This document shows, in pieces, positions 17,797-26,057 of a DNA stretch of 64,000 nucleotides (its first letter is position 1; each line of letters begins with the position of its first letter). Below the pieces are notes generated by a model that was not told the DNA's origin, ran no database searches, and worked only from the letters and a program-made list of their open reading frames with translations. The stretch is from Bacteroidales bacterium UBA6267. GTDB taxonomy: Bacteria > Bacteroidota > Bacteroidia > Bacteroidales > UBA1556. The stretch lies in the NCBI GenBank assembly GCA_002440745.1, contig DJVB01000052.1, positions 34,958-98,957 on the forward strand. Reading direction: 5' to 3'. The position numbers and the translations under genes were made by a program.

Positions 17797-18372
17797 TCAA
17801 CTTAACTCCTGATGAATATTCAGTATTTGAGGCAACAGCAAATCATGTTCAGCATTATCCAAAATATAATCTGACCGTTTAACTAACTCTTCCTCAAGTA
17901 ATTGATTATTCATTCTGTAAAGGACATCCTCTTGAGATATTCCATCTCTATTCATAACGCGCCGAATTCTCTCATTCATCGGAGCCTTTACAACAATGAT
18001 CTTATCCACTTGTTTATAAAACCCATATTCAAAAAGCACTGCCGCTTCTAAAACCGTATATGAATAATTTTGGTGGCTTAAGAACCAATCGTTAATAGCT
18101 TGTCGCACAAGAGGATGGATAAGGCCATTTAAAAAAGTTAAAGCTTTTTTATCAGTGAAAACAATAGCAGCGAGAGCTTTCCGATTCACTTCACCTTCCG
18201 TAAATATTTTCTCACCAAAATAAGTAAGCAATTCAACCTTTACACTATCCTCAAAAAGAAATTTCTTAGCTTCGCTATCAGAGTCAAAAACCGGAATATC
18301 TAATGCTTTAAATATAGCAACTGCAGTTGATTTCCCGCTGCCTATACCACCTGTGAGCCCTACTCTAATCAT
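17797..18372 (-). CDS. coaE: Dephospho-CoA kinase
   Basis: It phosphorylates the 3'-hydroxyl of dephospho-CoA, the last step of coenzyme A synthesis. The 191-residue product opens with the Walker A motif GLTGGIGSGKST (6-17). The DSD substrate motif and LEAAVLFE (the conserved LLxE block) follow. The length is typical. The ATG lies inside the end of the YbbR gene (8-bp overlap), so the two are translationally coupled. Confidence 0.95.
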   Translation of the reverse strand: MIRVGLTGGIGSGKSTAVAIFKALDIPVFDSDSEAKKFLFEDSVKVELLTYFGEKIFTEGEVNRKALAAIVFTDKKALTFLNGLIHPLVRQAINDWFLSHQNYSYTVLEAAVLFEYGFYKQVDKIIVVKAPMNERIRRVMNRDGISQEDVLYRMNNQLLEEELVKRSDYILDNAEHDLLLPQILNIHQELS

Positions 18373-19336
18373 TTAAAATTATAAAATCAACTTTATCAAT
18401 ATTCAATCGAGGATTGGTAATTATTGGCGGATACTTCGTCAAAACAGGAATCAAACCCGAGTGCCTCAGCAACCGCATAGAATCCAATTCAACTATTACT
18501 TCAAACATCTCGGGCTTAATTGTCGGATAATCAGGAAGTGCAACCTGATAATTTAGTTTTACTTTATCAGGTATAATTCCAATTTTAAGTCCAGAGATAT
18601 TCGTTTTTACGGAAATATCCACTTCAATCTGGCTTTCGATATACTCAACTATATCTATTGCAACTTCGATTCTATCAAGCTCATAATCAACATATTTACT
18701 CAATGAAATCAAAGGAATGACTTGATTAAAACTTTTATGAACATCTTTAGCAAAAATCCTTTCGGTAGCCACATTAGCCAAAGTATCCAACAAGATTCTT
18801 GGACCAAAAACCTTCAATTTTTCCGGTTTCAGCCTCATGTCGTCATAGATTCGGTATCCGTTTCTGGGAGAAATATCAGCAGTGACCACAATTGGAACTT
18901 CTACAGTGTCAACGACATCCATAAAAACAGAAATATTCTCAGGCTCAATATTTTTCTCGGAAATATTAAAACCCAATTGTTTATTAATTATAGATCGTAA
19001 AAGAGAGCCGTTTAAATTTGCAATTCTACGTCCATCGGTTTGCTGTGAAATTAAGAGTTCGTCGATTGAAATGGGAAGTTCATTGGATCCATCACCAAGT
19101 AAGGTTATCATTTTAAAACCCTCTGCCGATACGTTTATAGTGACAAAAGAATCGGACTGATGATAAATTGCAAATCCTGTTGGGACATCAACAAAATTGA
19201 GTTTCACCTCAATTTGGCGATTGTAATTATCTGATAATTTCATCATTAACCATAAAGCCGAGGTTAGAACCAAAAAAATAAAATACACTTTTAGGTTCAT
19301 TTTTGCCAAATTATGCAGAAGCCATTTCCAGATCAT
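18365..19336 (-). CDS. YbbR domain-containing protein (CdaR-like)
   Basis: The 323-residue protein has one N-terminal membrane helix (about 13-31, KVYFIFLVLTSALWLMM) and a long extracytoplasmic part built of repeated YbbR-type beta domains. In Firmicutes the related CdaR binds and modulates the c-di-AMP synthase CdaA. In Bacteroidota the ybbR gene sits next to coaE and yajC, as here. No diadenylate cyclase is in this window, but a PgpH-like phosphodiesterase is (39674-41719). Its role in c-di-AMP control is inferred. Confidence 0.8.
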   Translation of the reverse strand: MIWKWLLHNLAKMNLKVYFIFLVLTSALWLMMKLSDNYNRQIEVKLNFVDVPTGFAIYHQSDSFVTINVSAEGFKMITLLGDGSNELPISIDELLISQQTDGRRIANLNGSLLRSIINKQLGFNISEKNIEPENISVFMDVVDTVEVPIVVTADISPRNGYRIYDDMRLKPEKLKVFGPRILLDTLANVATERIFAKDVHKSFNQVIPLISLSKYVDYELDRIEVAIDIVEYIESQIEVDISVKTNISGLKIGIIPDKVKLNYQVALPDYPTIKPEMFEVIVELDSMRLLRHSGLIPVLTKYPPIITNPRLNIDKVDFIILND

Positions 19337-19364
19337 ATCAGGTTAATTAAGTGCCGTAAAATTA

Positions 19365-19390
19365 TAAAAAAAAACCACCTTGTCGGTGGT
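19365..19390 (-). terminator. Rho-independent terminator after yajC
   Basis: ACCACC (19374-19379) pairs with GGTGGT (19385-19390) around a 5-base loop, with an A-run (19365-19374) that becomes the U-tract on the minus strand. It separates yajC from the ybbR-coaE pair. Confidence 0.85.
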
Positions 19391-19417
19391 CTAAAAAAAT
19401 CTAGAATAAAAATGATA

Positions 19418-19750
19418 TTATTTCAAAGGTTGCTCGGCTGAACCGTCTTTGGTTATGGCATCTTTATTCAACTTCAAGCGGTTTTGGCCTTCAACCTCAA
19501 TGGTTACAGTAGTTTCATTCACTTCAAGCACTTTTCCGTGGATTCCACCAATAGTAATCACTTTATCACCTTTAGCCAAACCTTGACGAAATTTCTGAAT
19601 TTCTTTGGTCTTTTTCTGTTGTGGACGAATGAAGAAGAAATAAAAAACAACGATAAGTAATACAATCATTATCCATCCACTGTATGGGTCTTGTTGACCA
19701 CCTTGCTGCCCGCCGCCCATCATTAAAAGCGGTAAAATTGTTGAATTCAT
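19418..19750 (-). CDS. yajC: Preprotein translocase subunit YajC
   Basis: A 110-residue accessory protein of the Sec-SecDF translocase. A short N-terminal tail (GGGQQGGQQDPYSG) precedes one membrane helix (about 25-42, WIMIVLLIVVFYFFFIRPQQ). The conserved RPQQKKTKEIQKF and the small beta domain with GDKVITIGGIHGKV follow. It lies 26 bp after the DUF1573 gene and is likely co-transcribed with it. Confidence 0.95.
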   Translation of the reverse strand: MNSTILPLLMMGGGQQGGQQDPYSGWIMIVLLIVVFYFFFIRPQQKKTKEIQKFRQGLAKGDKVITIGGIHGKVLEVNETTVTIEVEGQNRLKLNKDAITKDGSAEQPLK

Positions 19751-19776
19751 TGTAAAAATATTAAAAAGGTTAAAAA

Positions 19777-20238
19777 TTATAATTCATTAGGATTTACAAC
19801 CATTGCTGTAATTTTAAGAACATGCGTATTTGGTTGTGTGTTTGCCACAACAGTGGCAATCTTAGTATTAAAGCCACGGCGATTAGAAGAATCGAAAGTA
19901 AGCTGCACTTTTCCTTCACCATTGGGAGGAATTGGATCCTTGGTGTATTTTGTTGCAGTACAACCGCAACTGGATTTTACTTGCGAAAGAATTAAATCTG
20001 CGTTGCCGGTATTTGTAAATTTAAATGTATAAGAAACCTTAACTCCATCAACAATTTTCCCAAAATCATGCTCGGTATTTGTAAAACTAATTACCGGTAA
20101 TCCGGTTTGAGATGAATTATCTCCGGCCGTATTGGGATTTGAAATCAATTGAGGGTCAAGGGTATCATCATTAGTATTGCAGGCAGATACACCGATAACC
20201 AATAGAGAAAAGACTAAAAAATACTTGAATATGTTCAT
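19777..20238 (-). CDS. DUF1573 lipoprotein
   Basis: A 153-residue predicted lipoprotein: signal peptide followed by the lipobox SAC at about residue 20. The rest is one Ig-like DUF1573 domain (EHDFGKIVDGVKVSYTFKFTNTG, ending in NTQPNTHVLKI), containing the typical SSCGCT motif. The ATG at 20238 was chosen over a TTG nine bases upstream because the signal peptide begins there. Function is unknown. The DUF1573-yajC-ybbR-coaE order is common in Bacteroidota. Confidence 0.88.
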   Translation of the reverse strand: MNIFKYFLVFSLLVIGVSACNTNDDTLDPQLISNPNTAGDNSSQTGLPVISFTNTEHDFGKIVDGVKVSYTFKFTNTGNADLILSQVKSSCGCTATKYTKDPIPPNGEGKVQLTFDSSNRRGFNTKIATVVANTQPNTHVLKITAMVVNPNEL

Positions 20239-20305
20239 TTTAAACAAGGATTATAAGTTGTGCAAAAGAACACAATTTTATGATATGTCTGAAACTGAGT
20301 TAAAG

Positions 20306-21421
20306 CTAATCTTTCATTAGCTCTGCCAATTTAGCAGCCAAAGCATCACCACGCAATCCGGTTGCAATTACTTTTCCATCTCTATCTATCAAAACAGTAA
20401 AAGGAATGCTTGCAACACCATAATCTTTTGCTGCTACCGAACTCCAAAATCTTAAGTCGCTGACATGCACCCAACTGAGTTGATCTACATCAATCGCCTC
20501 AACCCATTTTGACTTCTCTTTATCCAAGGAAACACCATATATTTCAAAGCCTTTTTGATGATACTTATTGTACAATTTCACCACATTTGGGTTCTCACGG
20601 CGACAAGGGGAGCACCAACTTGCCCAGAAATCAATCAAAACAATTTTCCCGCGCAGGCTTGACAATTTGATATATTCCCCATTAGGTGAAGGTAGATTAA
20701 TCTCAGGGGCAATTTGTCCGGGAGCTAACAACATTTTTGCTGCAACTTTGCGGTGCAAGTCACTAACAAAAGGATTTTCAGGGTATTTACTATAAACTAC
20801 TTTATCAAGTTTTACGTAGGTTTCGAGATGGTCGTCAATTGGCAGTTGATCGACAAACAAGAGACTTGCTAATCCGGGAGCAGTACTAATCTCCTCTTTC
20901 AAATAGTTAAGCTTTAAACCTTCAATTTTCTGGTATTTATCTATGAGCAATTTCCCAACGCTATCTTGAGCTGGAGTGCCATAAACTTTTTGATATTGAG
21001 TCTCTAATGCCTCTTGCTGGCCACGGTAGGAATTCATCACATTCAACATCTGATAAACTTTGGAAGTTTGTTCGGAACCTGAAATGTTTTTTGGTGACAT
21101 TAAATTATTTGCGTCTATGTCTATCTTAACCCGTTGATTAGGTTCTAAAATCAAAATGGTATAAGCTTCTCCTCCCAAGGTCAACTGAAAATAATTTGCT
21201 CCCTCAAGTTGGGTTGAAAGGGAATAAACACCAGTAGCATCTGTCTTGGAGGAGTCAAGAGTAATCATAGAATTACCTGACAGTTCAGCCAAATAAACCA
21301 TCACAGAACCGGAGCTATTCAAAACCTTTCCTGACACTGTCGTATTGTGGTTTAGTTGACCATAGGATAAATTAAATACAGAAATAAGTGTTATGAACAG
21401 AATTAATTTGTTGAAAATCAT
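20306..21421 (-). CDS. TlpA-like thiol-disulfide oxidoreductase with DUF4369 domain
   Basis: A 371-residue exported protein. A signal peptide (1-21) is followed by a DUF4369 beta domain (about 25-115), a helical linker, and a C-terminal thioredoxin-like AhpC/TlpA domain (about 235-371). The active site is WASWCSPCRRENP and the cis-Pro is in SIPFTVLIDRDGK. It should reduce or isomerise disulfides of envelope proteins, as ResA/TlpA proteins do. A second TlpA-like protein in the window (46199-47614) has CPHC instead. Confidence 0.9.
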   Translation of the reverse strand: MIFNKLILFITLISVFNLSYGQLNHNTTVSGKVLNSSGSVMVYLAELSGNSMITLDSSKTDATGVYSLSTQLEGANYFQLTLGGEAYTILILEPNQRVKIDIDANNLMSPKNISGSEQTSKVYQMLNVMNSYRGQQEALETQYQKVYGTPAQDSVGKLLIDKYQKIEGLKLNYLKEEISTAPGLASLLFVDQLPIDDHLETYVKLDKVVYSKYPENPFVSDLHRKVAAKMLLAPGQIAPEINLPSPNGEYIKLSSLRGKIVLIDFWASWCSPCRRENPNVVKLYNKYHQKGFEIYGVSLDKEKSKWVEAIDVDQLSWVHVSDLRFWSSVAAKDYGVASIPFTVLIDRDGKVIATGLRGDALAAKLAELMKD

Positions 21422-21625
21422 AAAGTTGTAATTTATAAATATTTGAAAGGCATTGTAAAATTCGGGGTCAAAAATACCACTAAAAGAGTAAAAAAAACCT
21501 CTAATGTTTTGATTTAAGACTTTTTAACCCATTGAAGCAATTTAGATAATTTTGATTCTGAATTAGTTACCTGTTTTTCATGAGTAATGTCAAAAAATGT
21601 CAATCGACTACTTTTAGGTATATTC

Positions 21626-21653
21626 AAAAAAAAAAGCCGGAGTAACCGGCTTT
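21626..21653 (-). terminator. Rho-independent terminator after the thioredoxin reductase gene
   Basis: AAAGCCGG (21633-21640) pairs perfectly with CCGGCTTT (21646-21653) around AGTAA, with an A-run 21626-21635 giving the U-tract on the minus strand. Confidence 0.93.
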
Positions 21654-21660
21654 AAAAGTT

Positions 21661-22584
21661 TTATTCAATTGAGTTTAAAAACTCAGCCACATTTAATGCG
21701 GCGATAGTACCATCAGAAACTGCAGTAGTGATTTGTCGGTATCTTTTAACTATGGAATCTCCGGCAGCATATACACCTTTAATACTTGTTTGCAAACCAT
21801 CATTGACCACAATTTCGCCCCATTGATTCAAATCCAAAATACCTTTAAAATATTCAGTGTTGGGAACATAACCTATAAAAACAAAAACCCCGTCTATAGG
21901 TTTCACATAGGTCGAGCCTGAAGGAATATGCTCAATTACAACCTCTTGCAATTTTTCATTTCCACGAAATTCCACAATTCGGGATTCCATGATGGCATCA
22001 ATTGCCGGGTTCTCTTCCATTTCTTGAATAGCAGAATTAAAGGCCTGCCACTGAGCGAATTGATGCACAACTGTCACCTTTTTTGCATAGGTAGTAAGAG
22101 CTACCGCTTCTTCGAGAGCTGTGTTTCCGCCACCTACCACAATTATCTCTTTTCCAGTGAAAAAGTCACCATCGCAAGTTGCACAGTAGCTAATTCCACG
22201 ACCGGTAAAATCGGATTCTCCGGTCACACCTAACTGACGGGAACGACCGCCGGTAGCCACAATAAATGAAGGTGCTGAATAAACTTCCCCATTGGTAAGA
22301 GTAACCGTTTTTGTTTTTCCTTCCAATTGAACTTCTTTGATAGACGCATTTGAAATCACTTTTGCTCCAAAAAGTTCCGCTTGTTTTTTCATATTCATCG
22401 ACAGCATATAGCCACTGATATTTTCGAATCCGGGATAGTTTGCAACCTCATGGGTCAGAACCATCTGACCTCCAGGAATTCCTTTGTCGATGACAACAAC
22501 TTTACGCTTAGCTCTTGAAAGATAGATGCCGGCTGTTAAACCAGCCGGCCCCGCTCCCAAAATGATTGTATCAAATTGATTCAT
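21661..22584 (-). CDS. trxB: Thioredoxin reductase-like flavoprotein lacking the NADPH-specificity motif
   Basis: The 307-residue protein has the two-domain TrxB layout: FAD site GAGPAGLTAGIYLSRA (10-25), redox pair CATC (134-137) and C-terminal FAD block GVYAAGDS. The nucleotide-domain glycines are present (GGGNTALEEA, 151-160). However, the HRRxxxR motif that binds the NADPH 2'-phosphate is HQFAQWQ here (174-180). Loss of this motif marks reductases that do not use NADPH, such as the ferredoxin-dependent FFTR or deazaflavin-dependent types, and NADH is also possible. The preceding gene, 6 bp away, encodes an equally unusual thioredoxin, so the two probably form one system. Confidence 0.88.
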   Translation of the reverse strand: MNQFDTIILGAGPAGLTAGIYLSRAKRKVVVIDKGIPGGQMVLTHEVANYPGFENISGYMLSMNMKKQAELFGAKVISNASIKEVQLEGKTKTVTLTNGEVYSAPSFIVATGGRSRQLGVTGESDFTGRGISYCATCDGDFFTGKEIIVVGGGNTALEEAVALTTYAKKVTVVHQFAQWQAFNSAIQEMEENPAIDAIMESRIVEFRGNEKLQEVVIEHIPSGSTYVKPIDGVFVFIGYVPNTEYFKGILDLNQWGEIVVNDGLQTSIKGVYAAGDSIVKRYRQITTAVSDGTIAALNVAEFLNSIE

Positions 22585-22590
22585 AATAAT

Positions 22591-22944
22591 TTACTTTGCA
22601 AACTTATCGTCCAAAATATCCGTAATCTGATCCAAATTTTGAATGCTTGAAGTAGCTTTAGCCACCTTTCCGTTTTTATAATAAACTGTGAAAGGCAAAC
22701 CCATAAAACCGCGGCATTCCGGTAAATTTCGGATTACGCCAGCTTCCGGACTATCAAAAAGCATATCATAAAACTTCACGTGATCATATTTGCCGCTCTT
22801 CTCTAAATCTTCCATAATTCCATAAACCGGCACACACATTGGTCCCATTCTTCCGCAACATACCATTACATTCTCGTTTTCCTGAAGGATTTTTTCCAAC
22901 TGCGATGCAGTTTCTACATGATTTAAATTCGTGTAAAGTGTCAT
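22591..22944 (-). CDS. Thioredoxin-fold protein with non-canonical active site
   Basis: The 117-residue protein has thioredoxin length and the cis-Pro region GLPFTVYYKNGK. In place of WCGPC it reads CCGRMGPMC (residues 29-37), so the usual CxxC is missing and the available cysteines are C29, C30 and C37, plus one in LPECRGF. It is probably the redox partner of the adjacent unusual reductase, because the two genes are 6 bp apart on one transcript that ends at a strong terminator. It might work through a longer-spaced disulfide or as a monothiol protein. Activity is inferred. Confidence 0.8.
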   Translation of the reverse strand: MTLYTNLNHVETASQLEKILQENENVMVCCGRMGPMCVPVYGIMEDLEKSGKYDHVKFYDMLFDSPEAGVIRNLPECRGFMGLPFTVYYKNGKVAKATSSIQNLDQITDILDDKFAK

Positions 22945-23262
22945 TAGTTATTTGATTTTATAAAATTAAACATTTACTTATCTATATATTTTCAAACTTG
23001 TCATTATTTATGCCAAGCATTATTCGCTGACATTCTGACACAAGGAAAAAGATTGTAGCTATTGGGTTTTTAGATTAAGTGAAAAATAAAAGATTAAAAT
23101 AAAGGCTTTTAACAATAAATAGAGAATTAGTTGACAATAAATTAAACTATATTTGCCGCCATTATCAAACCATTGGATTAAACAAATAGAGCACGTCCTG
23201 TCCGAATATCATTTTCCGTTCATCCTTTCGGATAATTAAATAAACATCAATACTTTAAACGA
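22945..23262. other. Divergent intergenic region (318 bp)
   Basis: No gene is seen. It should hold the minus-strand promoter of the thioredoxin pair (a weak candidate near 22960-22990) and the plus-strand promoter of the acyl-CoA synthetase (23148-23155). No notable repeat or hairpin was found. Confidence 0.5.
23148..23155 (+). promoter_or_regulatory. Promoter -7 element of the acyl-CoA synthetase gene
   Basis: TATATTTG matches TAnnTTTG and is followed by GCCGCC. TTGAC at 23131 is closer than the usual -33 spacing. The leader would be about 105 bases. Confidence 0.5.
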
Positions 23263-25014
23263 ATGAAATATACACTTTCAGATATCGATTCGCTTAATTT
23301 ATATAAGCTGATTGTAAACTCGTACAACGAATATCCTGACAACCCAGCAGTAGGCTTTGTAGGAAAGGAGATGTATAGCTATCGAGATATTATCGAAAAG
23401 ATTAATAAATTATCCTTTCATCTTTACGAGCATGGTATTCGAAAAGGCGACAAAGTAGCTATTTGGTCACAAAATAAGCCGAACTGGTCTGTAGCTTTTT
23501 TCGCGATAATGCGACTTGGAGCCATTGCAGTGCCCATTTTACCTGACTTCAGCATACACGAGGTCAATAATATTTTAAGACATAGCGAGTCGAAAATGAT
23601 ATTTATTAGTTCTTCGTTATACCGCAAAATTGACATGGAAACCATCAATTTAGTGGATAGTTTAATCTTACTTAAAGATTTTACGATGCGGGTAAAAGAG
23701 GGGAATAATTTAGAAAAAAGCGATCGTTTTGAGGAATTTTGCAAGTCACACCAAAGTGACATTAGTGGATTCACCCCTGAGGAAATTCCAGCATCTGCAA
23801 TTGCCTCATTGATATATACTTCCGGTACCACCGGCAGTTCGAAAGGAGTAGTGCTTACCCATCGAAATTTGGTAGCAAATGCTATTCAATCAGCAAATAT
23901 TTTCCCAATCAAAAGCCACTATCGTTTTTTGTCGGTATTGCCTATGTCGCACACATTAGAGTTCACCATTGGCACCATTCTACCTTTAGTTTCGGGAGCC
24001 AGTATTCATTATATCGACAAACCGCCAACTGCACCGGTACTTTTACCTGCTTTAAAAGCTGTTCGCCCAACCACGATGCTTACAGTTCCTTTGATTATCG
24101 AGAAAATTTATAAATCGAAAATCAAACCTGAACTCACCGGATCTCCTCTAAAAGCATTCTTATATAATAAGGTGGCACCGATGCGCAAGCTTATGAACAT
24201 CATAGCAGGTAAAAAACTAATGGCAACCTTTGGTGGAGAATTATCATTTTTTGGTGTTGGCGGAGCAAAATTGGATGGCGAAACCGAAAAGTTTTTAAAG
24301 TCAGCTCGGTTTCCTTATGCTATCGGATATGGACTCACCGAAACATCACCTCTTTTAGCCGGCACTCCTCCTGAACATACGGTTGTTGGTTCCACAGGGC
24401 CTGCAGCTATAGGAGTTGACATGAAACTAATAAATGTCGATGAAGCCACCGGACAAGGTGAAATTGTAGTAAAAGGGCCAAATGTGATGTCAGGATATTA
24501 TAAAAATCCAGAAAAAACGGCAGAAGTATTTACCGAAGATGGATACTTTAGGACAGGGGATACAGGTTTTATCGACAAAAAGGGATTTTTGTTTATCAAA
24601 GGACGAATTAAGAATATGATTTTAGGAGCGAGTGGCGAAAACATATATCCTGAAGAGATTGAAGCTCAGATAAATCAAAGTGAATGGGTTTTGGAAAGCC
24701 TTGTGTCGCAAGTACGGGGACAGTTGGTTGCCAGAGTCCATTTCAACTACGATGCTTTGGAGAAGTCTTGGAATAATTTTAAAGATTCCGCAATTAAGTC
24801 GGAGCAAAATATGGAGCAGTTTCTAATAGAATTTCGGGAGAAAATCAACAAAGAACTTAATCGTTTTAGTAAATTAGGCCAGGTGATTGAACAAAAAGAA
24901 GAGTTTGTCAAAACACCTACGAAAAAGATTAAGCGGTTTCTTTATGAAGGTGAAGACACTCCAATCTCAGAAAATTCTTTTGAGCAAGAAAAAAATCTTA
25001 ATTCAAAGAAATAA
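23263..25014 (+). CDS. Long-chain fatty acid--CoA ligase family (AMP-binding) protein
   Basis: A 583-residue adenylate-forming enzyme that activates fatty acids to acyl-CoA through acyl-AMP. The P-loop-like motif LIYTSGTTGSSKGVVLTHRN is at 184-203, GYGLTETSPLL is the A5 motif, and GYFRTGDTGFIDKKG with KNMILGASGENIYPEEIE are the C-terminal hinge and ligase motifs. The length is that of FadD-like proteins. The short C-terminal tail is charged and the protein is probably peripheral to the inner membrane. Exact chain-length preference cannot be read from sequence. Confidence 0.9.
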   Translation: MKYTLSDIDSLNLYKLIVNSYNEYPDNPAVGFVGKEMYSYRDIIEKINKLSFHLYEHGIRKGDKVAIWSQNKPNWSVAFFAIMRLGAIAVPILPDFSIHEVNNILRHSESKMIFISSSLYRKIDMETINLVDSLILLKDFTMRVKEGNNLEKSDRFEEFCKSHQSDISGFTPEEIPASAIASLIYTSGTTGSSKGVVLTHRNLVANAIQSANIFPIKSHYRFLSVLPMSHTLEFTIGTILPLVSGASIHYIDKPPTAPVLLPALKAVRPTTMLTVPLIIEKIYKSKIKPELTGSPLKAFLYNKVAPMRKLMNIIAGKKLMATFGGELSFFGVGGAKLDGETEKFLKSARFPYAIGYGLTETSPLLAGTPPEHTVVGSTGPAAIGVDMKLINVDEATGQGEIVVKGPNVMSGYYKNPEKTAEVFTEDGYFRTGDTGFIDKKGFLFIKGRIKNMILGASGENIYPEEIEAQINQSEWVLESLVSQVRGQLVARVHFNYDALEKSWNNFKDSAIKSEQNMEQFLIEFREKINKELNRFSKLGQVIEQKEEFVKTPTKKIKRFLYEGEDTPISENSFEQEKNLNSKK

Positions 25015-25018
25015 ATAT

Positions 25019-25026
25019 TATATTTG
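25019..25026 (+). promoter_or_regulatory. Promoter -7 element of the response regulator pair
   Basis: TATATTTG fits TAnnTTTG, 41 bp before the ATG at 25068 and just after the stop codon of the acyl-CoA synthetase. No clear -33 element. Confidence 0.45.
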
Positions 25027-25067
25027 TGCCCACTATTGAAAGGGGAATAACAATATAAACTGCGAAA

Positions 25068-25529
25068 ATGAACGATTTTGAACAAACTCACGGAAACTCT
25101 CCGGTAAAATTCAGATGGCGCGAAAAAACCATTATGGTTGTGGAGGATGTACGCACTAACCACATGCTAATCGACCGGATTTTACGCCGCACTTCAGCAA
25201 AGCTTCTTTGGGCAATGGATGGAGAAAAAGCGGTGCAAATGGCAAAAGAAAATGAAAATATTGATCTGATTCTGATGGATATACGTTTACCAAAGATGAA
25301 CGGTTATGATGCCACACGAGAAATCCGAAAATTTCGTCAGGATGTTCCAATTATTGCACAAACAGCTTATGTTCTTCCCGAAGAAAAAGGCAAAGTTTTG
25401 TCTGTTGGATGTAATGATTTGCTTACCAAACCCATACGAAAAAACGAACTTTTAGCCACAGTAAGTCGATACATCGATAAGGAAAAATACGAAGAATTTA
25501 TCAATACCATAGATGACTCAAATGAATAA
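25068..25529 (+). CDS. Receiver-only response regulator (first of a tandem pair)
   Basis: The 153-residue protein has about 20 leader residues and one CheY-like receiver domain, with no output domain. The acidic pocket is E26/D27, the phospho-acceptor D71 (LMDIRLPKMNG), the switch T99 (AQTAY) and K121 (TKP). About 20 extra residues follow the domain. It overlaps the next, similar receiver gene by 8 bp or, with an earlier start, 17 bp. No histidine kinase is in the window, so the signal source is unknown. It may act by protein contact or as a phosphate sink. Confidence 0.9.
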   Translation: MNDFEQTHGNSPVKFRWREKTIMVVEDVRTNHMLIDRILRRTSAKLLWAMDGEKAVQMAKENENIDLILMDIRLPKMNGYDATREIRKFRQDVPIIAQTAYVLPEEKGKVLSVGCNDLLTKPIRKNELLATVSRYIDKEKYEEFINTIDDSNE

Positions 25530-25893
25530 TCAAGACGATATAGTTCTTGTGGTGGAAGACGTCCCGTCCAATCATTTTCTCATTGAGCGAAGTCTTGAAA
25601 AAATTGGATTACGCACCCTTCAAGCAAATAACGGCCAAGAAGCTTTATCACTTTATCAAGATTTTAGCAATAATATCAAACTGATTTTAATGGATTTACG
25701 TATGCCGGTCATGGACGGTTATCAAGCAATCAAAGAAATCAGAGATGCGGGTTTTAAACTCCCAATAATTGCCCAAACAGCCTATTTGATGCCTTACGAA
25801 AAAAATATTATCATCAATGCCGGCTGCGACGATCTCATCACAAAACCTTTCCGTTCGACCGACATTATAAATATGGTTCGCAAACACCTTTAA
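25522..25893 (+). CDS. Receiver-only response regulator (second of a tandem pair)
   Basis: A 123-residue CheY-like protein with E12/D13, phospho-acceptor D58 (LMDLRMPVMDG), T86 (AQTAY) and K108 (TKP). It resembles its upstream neighbour across the whole domain (VVEDV..NH.LI, PIIAQTAY), suggesting tandem duplication. The start could also be the ATG at 25513; both lie inside the end of the first gene, so the pair is translationally coupled. Confidence 0.88.
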   Translation: MNNQDDIVLVVEDVPSNHFLIERSLEKIGLRTLQANNGQEALSLYQDFSNNIKLILMDLRMPVMDGYQAIKEIRDAGFKLPIIAQTAYLMPYEKNIIINAGCDDLITKPFRSTDIINMVRKHL

Positions 25894-26011
25894 GCATTCT
25901 TCATCCATTTTCCCCAAAAGACTTCTGAATTCCCAATTTAACAAGACAATTTTCAAGTGAAAATATTTAACAAATCAATCTATTGACTGTTAAAAATTAT
26001 TGGATATAAAT

Positions 26012-26019
26012 TATCTTTG
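26012..26019 (+). promoter_or_regulatory. Promoter -7 element of the isocitrate dehydrogenase-like gene
   Basis: TATCTTTG matches TAnnTTTG exactly, 38 bp before the ATG at 26058. Confidence 0.6.
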
Positions 26020-26057
26020 GCCGGTTAATCGAAATCAAAATTTTTAAACTATAGAAT

